From Pontibacter ramchanderi (GTDB lineage Bacteria > Bacteroidota > Bacteroidia > Cytophagales > Hymenobacteraceae): a stretch of 64,000 nt of DNA. A program made the translations under genes and the position numbers. Position 1 is the first letter of the stretch, and each line of letters begins with the position of its first letter. The stretch covers positions 991,410 to 1,055,409 of the forward strand of contig NZ_PJMU01000003.1 of assembly GCF_002846395.1 (NCBI RefSeq), given 5' to 3'. Below are positions 1 to 8,504 of this stretch, one piece after another. The notes under the pieces were generated by a model. It was not told the origin of the DNA. It saw only the letters and a list, made by a program, of their open reading frames with translations, and made no database searches.

Positions 1-271
1 CCAGCGGGGCGAAGTCGGTAAAATTGGTCACCATGCGGGTCAGGATCATGTGAAGCCCTTCCGTGGAGAGCAGGTTAACCGGTGTTATCACTTTGCCGGT
101 ACCGGGGTGCGTTACCGCCAGATCGAACATACTGGCCACCCACGAGAGGATGATCACCAGCAGGGCGAAGCCGGCAAAGAGGGTGGCAGGGTGTGGCAGG
201 GCATTGCCAATGCGCTCGACTACCGACAGGAACTTGTCGATTCCCGACTTTTTTTTCTGGAGTTGCGTCAT
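1..271 (-). CDS. AbgT family transporter, N-terminal part (cut by window edge)
   Basis: Only the first 90 residues are present; the gene runs off the left edge. The start is the ATG whose complement ends at 271. A basic cytoplasmic start (MTQLQKKKSGIDKFL) is followed by the motif LPHPATLF, a first hydrophobic helix (FAGFALLVIILSWVASMF), and a periplasmic stretch with the VINLLS-like segment TPVNLLSTEGLHMILT. This order is typical of AbgT-type antiporters (p-aminobenzoyl-glutamate or sulfonamide efflux). Family membership rests on the N-terminus alone, and substrate cannot be inferred. It diverges from the LD-carboxypeptidase gene at 438, so both promoters should lie in the 166 bp between them. 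Confidence 0.75.
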   Translation of the reverse strand, partial: MTQLQKKKSGIDKFLSVVERIGNALPHPATLFAGFALLVIILSWVASMFDLAVTHPGTGKVITPVNLLSTEGLHMILTRMVTNFTDFAPL

Positions 272-367
272 AAAAAGGTTGGTTTAGGGTTCCCGCCCGC
301 GCAGCGCTTGCTCTGGTGCAGGTGCCGGGCAGCCAAGGCCATAGCAAACGGGGTTCCGAAATTGCCC

Positions 368-393
368 AAAATTTTGCAGCCTCGCAAATTTTA
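368..393. repeat. Near-perfect inverted repeat in a divergent promoter region
   Basis: Arms aaaattttgc and gcaaatttta flank a 6-base spacer between two divergent genes (starts 271 minus and 438 plus). It could be an operator or a weak hairpin. No Bacteroidota -7 box is clearly visible beside it, so the function is open. Confidence 0.35.
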
Positions 394-437
394 GAGAAAA
401 GCCATACCTTCGTTTATCATCAAAAACTGCAATACCC

Positions 438-1349
438 ATGATCACACCCCTCCAGCCCGGCGACAAGATCGCCATCATCGCCACCGCCCGACTCATCAGC
501 CGCGAAGAAATAGCCACCGCCATCGACATACTGCAAGGCTGGGGTTTGGAGGTAGAGGTCGGCCCGACGGTGGGTGCGCAATACGGCGTGTTCGCCGGCG
601 ACGATGCGCTGCGCCTGCAGGATTTGCAGCAGGCCCTCGACCGCCCGGACATCAAAGCGATCATCTGCGCCCGCGGCGGCTACGGCACCACCCGCATTCT
701 CGATCAGGTCGATTTCACGCACTTCCGAAAGCACCCCAAATGGATCGTTGGCTTCAGTGATATTACCTCCCTGCTTTGCCACATTCATAGTTTAGGTATA
801 GAGAGCGTGCACGGCATCATGCCACTGCTTTTCCCGAGCGGCACCGAAGCTGCACTGGACAGCCTGCGTCGGGTTTTGTTTGGCGAGGAACTCAGCTACA
901 GCACAGCACCACATGCCTTTAACCGCACAGGTATAGCCGAAGGCGAGCTGATCGGCGGTAACCTGGCCCTGCTGCACAACGTTTCCGGCACCAGCTCCGA
1001 CTTTACAACCAAAGGCAAGATCCTGTTTCTGGAAGACGTGGACGAGTACCTTTACAGCATCGACCGCATGATGGTGCACCTCGACCGCGCCGGTAAGTTA
1101 AAGGACCTGGCAGGCCTTATCGTGGGCCACTTCAGTGACATAAAAGACAATGCCATCCCATTCGGCAAAGACGCCTACGAGATCATCGCCGAGCACAGCG
1201 GCAAGTACAACTACCCGATTTGTTATGGCTTCCCGACCGGTCACGAGCCCGATAACCTGGCGCTGGTTTGCGGAAGAAAGGCAAGGCTTGAAGTTGATGA
1301 AAACGGAGTGAGGCTGAGGTATGTACATTCGGTGAGATACGGTATATGA
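438..1349 (+). CDS. ldcA: LD-carboxypeptidase (peptidase S66, muramoyltetrapeptide carboxypeptidase)
   Basis: 303 residues, the usual S66 length. The family cleaves the L,D bond that releases the terminal D-Ala from the peptidoglycan tetrapeptide during cytoplasmic murein recycling. The expected Ser-Glu-His triad is visible: the nucleophile in GFSDIT (Ser107), Glu199 in LFLEDVDE, and His269 in GFPTGHEPDN. An N-terminal LxPGDKIAII strand and the ARGGYGTTRIL loop also fit. There is no signal peptide, consistent with a cytosolic enzyme. The stop overlaps the start of the next gene by 4 bases (ATGA), suggesting translational coupling. No strong promoter box was found upstream; TACCTTCG around 406 is a one-mismatch candidate. 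Confidence 0.9.
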   Translation: MITPLQPGDKIAIIATARLISREEIATAIDILQGWGLEVEVGPTVGAQYGVFAGDDALRLQDLQQALDRPDIKAIICARGGYGTTRILDQVDFTHFRKHPKWIVGFSDITSLLCHIHSLGIESVHGIMPLLFPSGTEAALDSLRRVLFGEELSYSTAPHAFNRTGIAEGELIGGNLALLHNVSGTSSDFTTKGKILFLEDVDEYLYSIDRMMVHLDRAGKLKDLAGLIVGHFSDIKDNAIPFGKDAYEIIAEHSGKYNYPICYGFPTGHEPDNLALVCGRKARLEVDENGVRLRYVHSVRYGI

Positions 1350-2092
1350 ATTCGAGACGAACTGTTGGAGCCTGCACTCTACTAGTGCTGCTCACTCTCT
1401 TAAGCCGCCCATTGGTTGCACAGAGTTTTACATTTGCGCAGCCCACGAAGAGCACGGCCGAAAACCTTACCTTTTCCCAACCTGCTGAAAACACGGTTGA
1501 CTACGGTCTTAATCTTCTTATTGGCGGACAGTTCTCAGATTTAAAGGAGTTAAATGCTATACTGAAAGAGGACGGAATATCTGAGGTTAACCCTAACTCC
1601 ATTTTAATCGGTGGAGGAATTAACTTTATCTACAGAAACCATTTCATGCACTTCAAGGGTAACGCTGCCTTAAATGAAAGAAGAGAAGATAGTAATGGGA
1701 TGAGAACAAAGGCACATGGCTTTGGCGCAGGTATAAATTATGGTTACAAATTCGACTTAGGATCTGTATACCTGGTCCCGTACGCCGGACTCTCCAGAGA
1801 TGCGTTACTTATCGAGATCCAGGATCTACCTGCCAGCCACACCCCTATTCGTAACCAGATCTCAAACAGAAATATCTCCAAGCTTCATAATGAGGTGCTG
1901 GCGGCAAGCGTTGGCCTTCGCGCTTTAATACCCAACGATTGGGAAACCATGCTGACAGGCATCGATTTCAGCTACCAGGTACCTTTAAAAAGTTCCTGGT
2001 TCAATGGGGATTTCACTACCACGCCTGCACCCAAAATCAACGTTGGTGGGTTTAAAGCAGGAATAGAAATTTTGCTTTTGAAAGGAAACTAA
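1346..2092 (+). CDS. Secreted outer-membrane barrel-like protein of unknown function
   Basis: 248 residues. A signal peptide (about residues 1-25, ending LVAQS) is followed by a Thr/Asn-rich linker with the repeated phrase TFAQP / TFSQP. Alternating, glycine-rich strands follow (GLNLLIGGQF, GAGINYGYKFDLGSVYLVPYAG), and the protein ends in a strand-like GGFKAGIEILLLKGN. This resembles a small 8-stranded outer-membrane barrel, but I do not recognise a named family. It overlaps ldcA by 4 bases and is probably co-transcribed. Base composition here (about 1500-1900) looks more AT-rich than ldcA, which may mark a lineage-specific gene. Confidence 0.65.
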   Translation: MNSRRTVGACTLLVLLTLLSRPLVAQSFTFAQPTKSTAENLTFSQPAENTVDYGLNLLIGGQFSDLKELNAILKEDGISEVNPNSILIGGGINFIYRNHFMHFKGNAALNERREDSNGMRTKAHGFGAGINYGYKFDLGSVYLVPYAGLSRDALLIEIQDLPASHTPIRNQISNRNISKLHNEVLAASVGLRALIPNDWETMLTGIDFSYQVPLKSSWFNGDFTTTPAPKINVGGFKAGIEILLLKGN

Positions 2093-2230
2093 GCTGCGGC
2101 AACGACACTTAAATTTTAGCCTCGCCACCGCAAAGCTCAGTTCGTAACTTCCATACCTAATATAGCCAGATGTGTTGTTTCTTTCAAAAGCGGATGAAGG
2201 TATAGAATAAGCATGTAACGCCACCACTTT

Positions 2231-2989
2231 ATGGATCACAAAGCCTACCTGGATCGCATCGGCTATACTGGTGCACTGCAGCCGACCCTCGGTGTGCTGC
2301 AGCAATTGCAGAAAGCACATTTGCTTGCAGTGCCCTTCGAGAACCTGGACATCCACGACGGTGTTCCGATAGAGCTCGACGTGGAAAGGATCTATGACAA
2401 GGTGGTGCAGCGCAGGAGGGGCGGCTTCTGCTACGAACTCAACGGGCTTTTTTTCGAATTGCTCACCTGGATTGGGTTTGATGTCAGGCGTATTTCGGCA
2501 ATGGTATACACAGCTAGCGATGGTACCTATACACCGGAGTATGACCACATGGCCCTGCTCGTGACCATAGACGGAGAAGAGTACCTGAGCGATGTGGGGT
2601 TCGGGGAATTTAGTTTCGCGCCATTAAAACTCGTCCTGGGCCAGGTGCAGCCCGACGCACGCGGCGATTACCGCATCGACAGGTATGATGAAAGCTATTA
2701 CCGGGTGAGCCGCATTGAGAACGGCGAAGTCCTGCCTGAGTACATTTTCAGTAAAACAGAAAGGGCTTACGATGAATTTGCCGGGATGTGCCGTTTCCAT
2801 CAGTCCGACTCCCGCTCCCACTTCAGACAGCGAAGAATGATTACGCTTCCCACGGAACAGGGCCGTATTACCCTCACAGAGGAAAAACTCAAGCTGAAGG
2901 AAGGCAGCCTCACCCAAGAGATAAAACTGCAAAGCAAAGCAGCGTACGACGCCTACCTGTGGCAGTACTTCGGCCTGAGGCCGGCATGA
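2231..2989 (+). CDS. nat: Arylamine N-acetyltransferase
   Basis: 252 residues. The family transfers acetyl from acetyl-CoA to arylamines and hydrazines by a ping-pong mechanism in the cytosol. The cysteine-protease-like triad is complete and correctly spaced: Cys67 in RGGFCYELN, His106 in EYDHMALLV and Asp121 in YLSDVGFGE (the classic enzymes have Cys69-His107-Asp122). The N-terminal PFENLDIH motif is also present. The gene stands alone, 138 bp after the barrel-like gene and convergent with nth, whose stop is 45 bp away. Physiological substrate is unknown. Confidence 0.93.
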   Translation: MDHKAYLDRIGYTGALQPTLGVLQQLQKAHLLAVPFENLDIHDGVPIELDVERIYDKVVQRRRGGFCYELNGLFFELLTWIGFDVRRISAMVYTASDGTYTPEYDHMALLVTIDGEEYLSDVGFGEFSFAPLKLVLGQVQPDARGDYRIDRYDESYYRVSRIENGEVLPEYIFSKTERAYDEFAGMCRFHQSDSRSHFRQRRMITLPTEQGRITLTEEKLKLKEGSLTQEIKLQSKAAYDAYLWQYFGLRPA

Positions 2990-3034
2990 GCGACAGGTAT
3001 GGCACCAGTTGGCTAATGCGCTTCGATAAGCTTT

Positions 3035-3748
3035 TTACGCGGCCCTGTCCACTCCTTTCGCGCGCACGGCGTTATAGTAATTGCAAATACCGCTTAGCAC
3101 GCACTTCTCACACTTGGGGTATGACCAGGTGCACACCTTCTGTCCATGCCAGAAAAGGTGCTTGTGGAAGTTAAACAGCTCTGTGGCATCTTTGGGCAAC
3201 ATATCAAGCAGCACATCGTGGGCTTTGTTGGCCGTTACTTTGGCACCTATCAGCCCCACCCGCTGGCTCACCCGAAACACGTGTGTATCGACGGGCAGCA
3301 CGGGTTTCTTGAAATTGAACAGCAGCAGCAAAGTAGCCGTTTTAGGCCCCACACCAGGCAGCCGGGTCAACCAGGCCATAGCCTCGTCTATGGGCAGATC
3401 GGCCAGAAAGTCAATGCTGATCTCACCCCGGTCCTCTTTGATCATGCGCAGGGTTTGTTGTATCTGAGGAGCCTTCTGCAAGGGGTAACGGGTAGTGCTC
3501 ACGGCATCTGCGAGCGCATCCTCCGGTGCATTTAGCACGCCCTCCCAGTCTCCGAAGCGCTCTAGCATAGTGTAGTAGGCCTTCTGCTCGTCGGCGTGAT
3601 TGGTGCGGTGCGAGAGAATGGTCGAAATCAGCTCGTGCATGGGGCTGCGGCGCGGGTCAAGCTCCAGCCGCTTGTACTCCTGGTTCAGCAGCTCGTGGGT
3701 TATCCTTGTTTTCTCGTCAGCGGGTAGTTCGTATCCTTCCATGTTCAC
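3035..3748 (-). CDS. nth: Endonuclease III (base-excision DNA glycosylase/AP lyase)
   Basis: 237 residues. Removes oxidised pyrimidines and nicks abasic sites. The helix-hairpin-helix LPGVGPKTA carries the catalytic Lys (about 136) and VDTHVFR the catalytic Asp (about 154). The C-terminal [4Fe-4S] loop has the exact spacing Cys-x6-Cys-x2-Cys-x5-Cys (residues 206, 213, 216, 222). The 22-residue N-terminal lead before the helical core is a little longer than in E. coli Nth. Convergent with nat. The upstream region (3755-3790) holds small palindromes but no clear promoter box. Confidence 0.95.
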   Translation of the reverse strand: MNMEGYELPADEKTRITHELLNQEYKRLELDPRRSPMHELISTILSHRTNHADEQKAYYTMLERFGDWEGVLNAPEDALADAVSTTRYPLQKAPQIQQTLRMIKEDRGEISIDFLADLPIDEAMAWLTRLPGVGPKTATLLLLFNFKKPVLPVDTHVFRVSQRVGLIGAKVTANKAHDVLLDMLPKDATELFNFHKHLFWHGQKVCTWSYPKCEKCVLSGICNYYNAVRAKGVDRAA

Positions 3749-3932
3749 TTGGGTTAGCCGTTTCTTCCTTAACGGCTATAGCCAGCTGGCGTTTCCGCCA
3801 CCATACCCTCTAACAAAGCCTGAAGCAAATGTTTAAACAATTATGCCGCAAAATGGTAATATTGTACAACCATTTATTCCAATTCGCGCTATACCTGTAG
3901 CCTCAGCCCAAAACAGCCTTAGCTCTTATTCT

Positions 3933-4625
3933 ATGCAAATTAAATTCTTAGGAACAGGCGGTGCCTTTGACATTGACTACCTGAATTCTGCCGCTTTGGT
4001 GACGATACACGAAAAGTGCGTTCTGCTCGACTGCGGCTTTACGGTATACCCCACCCTGGTGCACAAGAACCTGGTGCACCGCGTAGACTACATTCTGCTC
4101 ACCCACCTGCACAACGACCACTGTGGCAGCTTGGCCAATCTGCTCCTCCACAAACACGTCGTGGACAAAGCCCCAAAACCGACCATTCTGTACCCAACCG
4201 ACCAGTTCAAATCGCAGGTATACGACTTCCTGAAGATACAGGTAAAGAACCCGGATAAGTACGCTGAATTTGTGCCGCTTGAGCATTTTGAAGGTATAAA
4301 AGCCGTGGACACCTACGGGCTGCACTCAGAGGGCTTGCAGTCGTTTGCCTATATTTTTGAGGAGGAGGAAAACCGCATTGTATATTCCGGCGACCTGGGC
4401 CGGCCCGATGTGCTGTTCGACAAACTGAGCCGCATGCCTGCGCTACCCACCTGCGTGTACCACGACATCACGTTTAACCCCGATAACGCAGGCCATACCT
4501 TCTACAAAAAGCTGCTCCCTTACATGAATGGCGTTGAGATGTTTGGTTACCACTGCGACCCTACCCAGAACCCGGAGGACAACCCCATCAGGCTAGTTTT
4601 CTATCAGAAAGATCTGCTGGCTTAG
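3933..4625 (+). CDS. MBL-fold metallohydrolase (RNase Z/phosphodiesterase-like)
   Basis: 230 residues from the chosen ATG at 3933. An in-frame ATG at 3843 would add 30 residues without the domain's expected start, whereas MQIKFLGTGGAF begins directly with the first strand of the beta-lactamase fold. The metal motif HLHNDH lies at residues 58-63, and later metal-ligand regions are SGDLGRPD and the C-terminal GYHCDP. The protein is cytosolic, with no signal peptide. It resembles the RNase Z/lactonase branch, but reaction and substrate cannot be assigned. Followed 89 bp later by a DUF2238 gene. Confidence 0.82.
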   Translation: MQIKFLGTGGAFDIDYLNSAALVTIHEKCVLLDCGFTVYPTLVHKNLVHRVDYILLTHLHNDHCGSLANLLLHKHVVDKAPKPTILYPTDQFKSQVYDFLKIQVKNPDKYAEFVPLEHFEGIKAVDTYGLHSEGLQSFAYIFEEEENRIVYSGDLGRPDVLFDKLSRMPALPTCVYHDITFNPDNAGHTFYKKLLPYMNGVEMFGYHCDPTQNPEDNPIRLVFYQKDLLA

Positions 4626-4714
4626 TGCCTTTTAAGCGGCTTGTATCCAAATGCGTAAAACAAGTGTATCCATTTTAGGTTAATGCTGCAGTATCGCACA
4701 AAACCAGTTGGCAT

Positions 4715-5368
4715 ATGACTTTTACCATGACTTTCCGCTCCGAGAACAAACTGCCTTTCCTGCGCAAGCCGCTGCACATAGCCTATACTGTCATTTTGGT
4801 GGGATTTCTAACCTACACGGGCCTTAGCACCCCCGACCTGCTCAACTGGCTCCTCGAGAACTCGCTCACGCTTTCCGTGCTGATCATCCTGGCGGCGTTC
4901 TACAACATCTTCCGCTTTACCGACACCAGCTATACCCTGATCTTTTTGTTCATGATGCTGCACGTGTACGGCAGTTACTACCAGTATGCCGACAACCCCT
5001 TTGGCGAATGGATGAAGGAGCCTTTTAACTTCCAGCGCAACCACTACGACCGCATTGTGCATTTCGGTTTTGGGCTGCTGCTTACCTACCCCATGTATGA
5101 GATCGCAAGGCGAGGTTTTGGCCTGAATGTTTTTCTGAGCAGTGTGCTGACCCTGTCGCTTGTGCTGTCGCTCAGCGCGGTGTATGAGATAGTGGAGTGG
5201 GTAGTAGCCGACCTGGTATATGATGGCGATGAACAAGGCATGGCTTACCTGGGTATGCAGGGCGATATCTGGGACGCGCAAAAAGACATGGTACTTGCCT
5301 TCCTTGGGTCTGTCATCGCTGTTGGGGTTGCCATTGTGCTCCGTAACCGTAAAGCAACCCAGAACTGA
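4715..5368 (+). CDS. DUF2238 (YjdF-like) integral membrane protein
   Basis: 217 residues with about six predicted membrane helices. The DUF2238 hallmarks are visible: HVYGSYYQYAD, then the conserved NHYDRIVHFGFGLLLTYP loop (charged residues between helices), SAVYEIVEWVVAD, and GMQGDIWDAQKDM near the C-terminus. E. coli YjdF is the namesake; function is unknown, with a proposed inner-membrane location. A second in-frame ATG at 4727 is possible. Transcription probably ends at the hairpin at 5380-5413. Confidence 0.85.
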   Translation: MTFTMTFRSENKLPFLRKPLHIAYTVILVGFLTYTGLSTPDLLNWLLENSLTLSVLIILAAFYNIFRFTDTSYTLIFLFMMLHVYGSYYQYADNPFGEWMKEPFNFQRNHYDRIVHFGFGLLLTYPMYEIARRGFGLNVFLSSVLTLSLVLSLSAVYEIVEWVVADLVYDGDEQGMAYLGMQGDIWDAQKDMVLAFLGSVIAVGVAIVLRNRKATQN

Positions 5369-5379
5369 TGCCATAAAAA

Positions 5380-5413
5380 AAGCCAGCTATACCTGTGGCG
5401 GCATAGCTGGCTT
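5380..5413. terminator. Bidirectional terminator between convergent genes
   Basis: Arms aagccagctat and atagctggctt form an 11-bp perfect stem after a run of A residues. It serves both the DUF2238 gene and the OmpA gene on the other strand. The loop-proximal sequence contains the recurrent TATACCT word. Confidence 0.8.
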
Positions 5414-5432
5414 GGATTAAACCGCTTTGGGC

Positions 5433-6098
5433 TTACAGTTCACCGCGCTCGGCGGCTTTCTTCATTTTCTCGTTTGCAAAGATCGCGATCTCTACACGGC
5501 GGTTCGCCTGGCGGCCGGCTGCTGTCGAGTTGTCGGCCACTGGGTGGTCAAAAGCCCAACCTTGTGTGGTAATGCGGCTACGTGACACCCCCTGCTGCGT
5601 TGTGTAATTTGCCACCGATTCGGCACGGCGCTCCGACAGTCGCTGGTTCAGGTCACGGCTACCGGTGTTGTCCGTATGGCCCTCGATGATGATGTTGGTG
5701 TCTTCGTATTTCTTCAGCGTAGTGGCCAGTTGCTGTATATCCGTTTGCGCATTCGGGCGCAGCTCAGCCGAGTTCACATCGAACAGGATACCCGAGTCGA
5801 ATGTGATCTTGATACCCTCGCCTACACGTTCCACCTTGGCGTTTTCCAGGTCACGGCGTAGCTCTTCTGCCTGCTTGTCCATGTGGCGACCAATCAGGGC
5901 ACCTGCCGTACCACCCACTGCAGCACCTATAATGGCACCTGCCGCTGTATTGCCGGCTGCCTTACCAATCACGCCACCTATCACGGCGCCACCGCCGGCA
6001 CCAATGGCACCGCCTTTAGCCGTGCGACTGGCGTTGCAGGATGTAAATAACAGGCCGAACACGGCCAATACTGCTAGATAAATTCTGATATGTTTCAT
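5433..6098 (-). CDS. OmpA-family lipoprotein with glycine zipper (copy 1)
   Basis: 221 residues. A lipoprotein signal ends in the lipobox LLFTSC (Cys20). A glycine-zipper segment follows (GGAIGAGGGAVIGGVIG, about residues 29-70), then a short coiled stretch, then the OmpA C-terminal peptidoglycan-binding domain with NIIIEGHTDNTGSRDLNQ and LSERRAESVANY, and the Asp and Arg that bind meso-DAP. It probably tethers the outer membrane to the wall. The paralogue at 6409-7170 is very similar across the whole length, so the pair looks like a tandem duplication. It is separated from its neighbour by a terminator and is thus transcribed independently. Confidence 0.9.
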   Translation of the reverse strand: MKHIRIYLAVLAVFGLLFTSCNASRTAKGGAIGAGGGAVIGGVIGKAAGNTAAGAIIGAAVGGTAGALIGRHMDKQAEELRRDLENAKVERVGEGIKITFDSGILFDVNSAELRPNAQTDIQQLATTLKKYEDTNIIIEGHTDNTGSRDLNQRLSERRAESVANYTTQQGVSRSRITTQGWAFDHPVADNSTAAGRQANRRVEIAIFANEKMKKAAERGEL

Positions 6099-6350
6099 TT
6101 TCTTCTTTTTTAATTTTTCACATAGTTGTCAGATTAAGCCCTTAATACTCCAAATGCGTTAAAATGTTGTATCTGCATATAGCGCTTGATATTTTAACAA
6201 AACACAATTAGCTTATAATCAAATAATTAAACCCTAACACCGATTATATGTATTAGACAAAGTATATACGTAAACCATGAAAAGAATATTCAAAACCAGT
6301 AGGATATACCTTAGCCAGCTGCAAGGATTTTCCAGGCGGGCAGCACAAAA
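6099..6350. other. AT-rich gene-free spacer upstream of the OmpA copy 1 gene
   Basis: No plausible open frame or RNA gene. It must hold the promoter of the 5433-6098 gene (minus strand), but I find no perfect TAnnTTTG box. The right end carries the terminator of the other OmpA gene. Confidence 0.5.
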
Positions 6351-6384
6351 AAAGCGCCTGCCAGGTATACCCGGCAGGCGCTTT
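6351..6384 (-). terminator. Terminator of OmpA copy 2
   Basis: Perfect 12-bp arms aaagcgcctgcc and ggcaggcgcttt around a 10-base loop made of the AGGTATA word, just past the stop of the 6409-7170 gene. An A run on the plus strand supplies the U tail for the minus strand. Confidence 0.88.
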
Positions 6385-6408
6385 CGAACAGGTGCTATAC
6401 CTGGTGCC

Positions 6409-7170
6409 TTATTTTAGCTCACCGCTCTCGGCAGCTTTCTTCAGCTCTTCGTTCGCCACAATGATCACTTCCACGCGGCGGTTCTGCTGGCGGCCTTCTG
6501 CCGTTGTGTTGTCAGCAATTGGCTGGTCGAAAGCATAACCTTTGGCCTGCATACGCGAAGCCTCTACACCCAGTGTGCGGGCGTAGTTGGCTACCGACTG
6601 CGCACGGCGCTCAGACAGGCCCTGGTTCAGCTCGCGGCTACCGGTGTTGTCCGTGTGGCCTTCGATAATGATGTTAGTGCCATCGTATTTCTTCAGCGTC
6701 TCTGCCAGTTTCGCAATGTCTTTTTTGGCAGTGGCGCTTAGTTCAGCAGAGTTCACTGCAAACAGGATACCGGAGTCGAAGTTTACACGGATGCCTTCAC
6801 CCACACGCTCCACATTGGCATTTTCCATGCTCTTCTGCAGTTCTTCTGCCTGCTTGTCCATGCGGCGACCGATTACTGCGCCAGTTGCACCACCAACAGC
6901 TGCGCCTATAATGGCACCTGCCGCCGTGTTACCCATGCGGTTACCGATAATACCACCTACCACAGCGCCAGAGCCAGCTCCGATAATGCCGCCTTTAGTA
7001 GTCTTGTTCATACCAGTTTTTTCCTGGCCAGTAGTGCTTGTGTCGGTTCTGTTACCTGTAGTGGTAGAAGTGTCGCCTGTGCCGGAAGTGGTTGGGCGCG
7101 TTGTCTGGCAAGAAGTAAACAGCATGGTTACAGCCAGCATCGATGTCAACGATAGTTTTACTAGTTTCAT
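6409..7170 (-). CDS. OmpA-family lipoprotein with glycine zipper (copy 2)
   Basis: 253 residues. The lipobox TMLFTSC is followed by a 40-residue Thr/Ser-rich spacer (SGTGDTSTTTGNRTDTST) absent from copy 1. The same glycine zipper (IGAGSGAVVGGIIGNRMG) and OmpA domain (NIIIEGHTDNTGSRELNQ, LSERRAQSVANYA) follow. The Thr/Ser spacer could let it reach further from the membrane or could be glycosylated (inference). A -7 box at 7269-7276 fits as its promoter. Cytophagales often carry several such lipoproteins; the specific role is unknown. Confidence 0.9.
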   Translation of the reverse strand: MKLVKLSLTSMLAVTMLFTSCQTTRPTTSGTGDTSTTTGNRTDTSTTGQEKTGMNKTTKGGIIGAGSGAVVGGIIGNRMGNTAAGAIIGAAVGGATGAVIGRRMDKQAEELQKSMENANVERVGEGIRVNFDSGILFAVNSAELSATAKKDIAKLAETLKKYDGTNIIIEGHTDNTGSRELNQGLSERRAQSVANYARTLGVEASRMQAKGYAFDQPIADNTTAEGRQQNRRVEVIIVANEELKKAAESGELK

Positions 7171-7268
7171 AGTCTTGTAATAAAATTTAAAAATGGTTTT
7201 GGTTGATAGTAGTATTAGTTAATGCATCGCAGTGTTGCTATGCTTTTGAGCGTTCGCAATACTAATGC

Positions 7269-7300
7269 CAAACTTAGGCACAATATTGTGCTTTACCCAA
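7269..7300 (-). promoter_or_regulatory. Candidate Bacteroidota promoter for OmpA copy 2
   Basis: On the minus strand the -7 box TAAGTTTG matches TAnnTTTG (7269-7276), with a TTG about 21 bases upstream (7298-7300). The untranslated leader would be roughly 90 nt. Confidence 0.5.
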
Positions 7301-7374
7301 ACTATTACTTCTGTAAGCAAAAAAGGTTAATATATACCTGTTCAGCTTATATTTTGTCCTGTTTGAGTACTAGC

Positions 7375-7409
7375 AGAAGAGCCCGTCAGCGTCACTAACA
7401 GGCTCTTCT
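7375..7409 (-). terminator. Probable terminator of accD
   Basis: Arms agaagagcc and ggctcttct (9 bp) around a 17-base loop, 26 bp past the accD stop. The U-tail is poor, so the strength is uncertain. Confidence 0.6.
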
Positions 7410-7434
7410 GGTCTGGTATTATAATACAATCCGC

Positions 7435-8337
7435 TTAAGATGATTTGGCAGTCTTTTGGACCTTTGGCGAGTCGTTGCGCTCTTCTGTGGCAGGCATGAT
7501 CATACCCAGCAGGTCAACCAGGCGCTGCTTCAGTTCTTTGCGGTCCACGATGAAGTCCAGGAAGCCGTGCTCTAACACGAACTCTGCGCTCTGGAAGCCC
7601 TTCGGCAGGTCTTTTCCGATCGTTTCTTTGATCACACGCGGTCCGGCAAAACCGATCAGCGCGCCCGGCTCGGCAATGTTGAAATCACCCAGCATAGCGT
7701 ATGAAGCCGTTACACCACCCGTGGTCGGGTCGGTGAGCAAAGAGATATAAGGCAGTTTCTCTTCTGAAAGCAGAGCAAGTTTGGCAGAAGTTTTAGCCAT
7801 TTGCATCAGTGAAAAGCCAGCCTCCATCATACGGGCACCGCCAGATTTGGAGATCATCATGAAGGGCGTGCGGTGCTTGCGTGCATGATCGATGGCACGG
7901 GCAATTTTTTCGCCTACCACAGAACCCATAGAACCGCCGATATAAGCAAAGTCCATGCAGGCGATGGTAATGTCACGGCCACCCGACTTGCCATAGGCAG
8001 TGCGCACGGCATCTTTCAGCCCGGTTTTGCGCTGCGTCTCGGCGGTGCGCTGCGGGTATGGTTTGGAATCCACGAAGTCAAGCGGGTCGCCTGAGCTCAT
8101 GTCCTCGTCCATCTCGGTGAACTTATTGTCGTCGAACAGGATGGCAAAGTATTCCTTTGAGCCAATACGATCGTGGTAATTGCACTTCACGCAGGTTCTC
8201 AGGTTTTTGCGGTGCTCGGTCATGCTGGTTACTGTTTTGCAATCCGGGCACTTAAACCACAAGCCGTCCGGGGTCTCTTTCTTCTCCTCTGTCGGCGTGA
8301 TAATTCCTTTTTCTACTCGTTTAAACCAAGGCATCAT
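7435..8337 (-). CDS. accD: Acetyl-CoA carboxylase carboxyltransferase subunit beta
   Basis: 300 residues. With AccA it transfers the carboxyl from carboxybiotin to acetyl-CoA to make malonyl-CoA, the first step of fatty-acid synthesis. The N-terminal zinc ribbon has Cys30, Cys33, Cys49 and Cys52. The carboxyltransferase crotonase-like core shows [19 protein letters not shown] and [18 protein letters not shown]. The start is one of two adjacent ATGs (MMPWFKRV). Its partner accA is not in this window. A good -7/-33 promoter lies 80-110 bp upstream. Confidence 0.97.
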   Translation of the reverse strand: MMPWFKRVEKGIITPTEEKKETPDGLWFKCPDCKTVTSMTEHRKNLRTCVKCNYHDRIGSKEYFAILFDDNKFTEMDEDMSSGDPLDFVDSKPYPQRTAETQRKTGLKDAVRTAYGKSGGRDITIACMDFAYIGGSMGSVVGEKIARAIDHARKHRTPFMMISKSGGARMMEAGFSLMQMAKTSAKLALLSEEKLPYISLLTDPTTGGVTASYAMLGDFNIAEPGALIGFAGPRVIKETIGKDLPKGFQSAEFVLEHGFLDFIVDRKELKQRLVDLLGMIMPATEERNDSPKVQKTAKSS

Positions 8338-8416
8338 AATCGTATCGGGCGTGCGTGCTGCACATTAAATGGTTATCTGGCCACACTCGTGTCTTCCAAA
8401 TTGGCAAATTTGGGCA

Positions 8417-8446
8417 CAAATATAGCCTGCTCCGGATTACTCACAA
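8417..8446 (-). promoter_or_regulatory. Candidate Bacteroidota promoter for accD
   Basis: Minus-strand TATATTTG (8417-8424) matches TAnnTTTG exactly, with a TTG at 8444-8446 and a 19-base spacing. This fits the Bacteroidota primary-sigma consensus. Confidence 0.65.
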
Positions 8447-8504
8447 AAAAGCAATTCCAAAGCAGGCTGTAAAATTAGTTAATAATCAGCAGTTCTGCTA
8501 CTGA

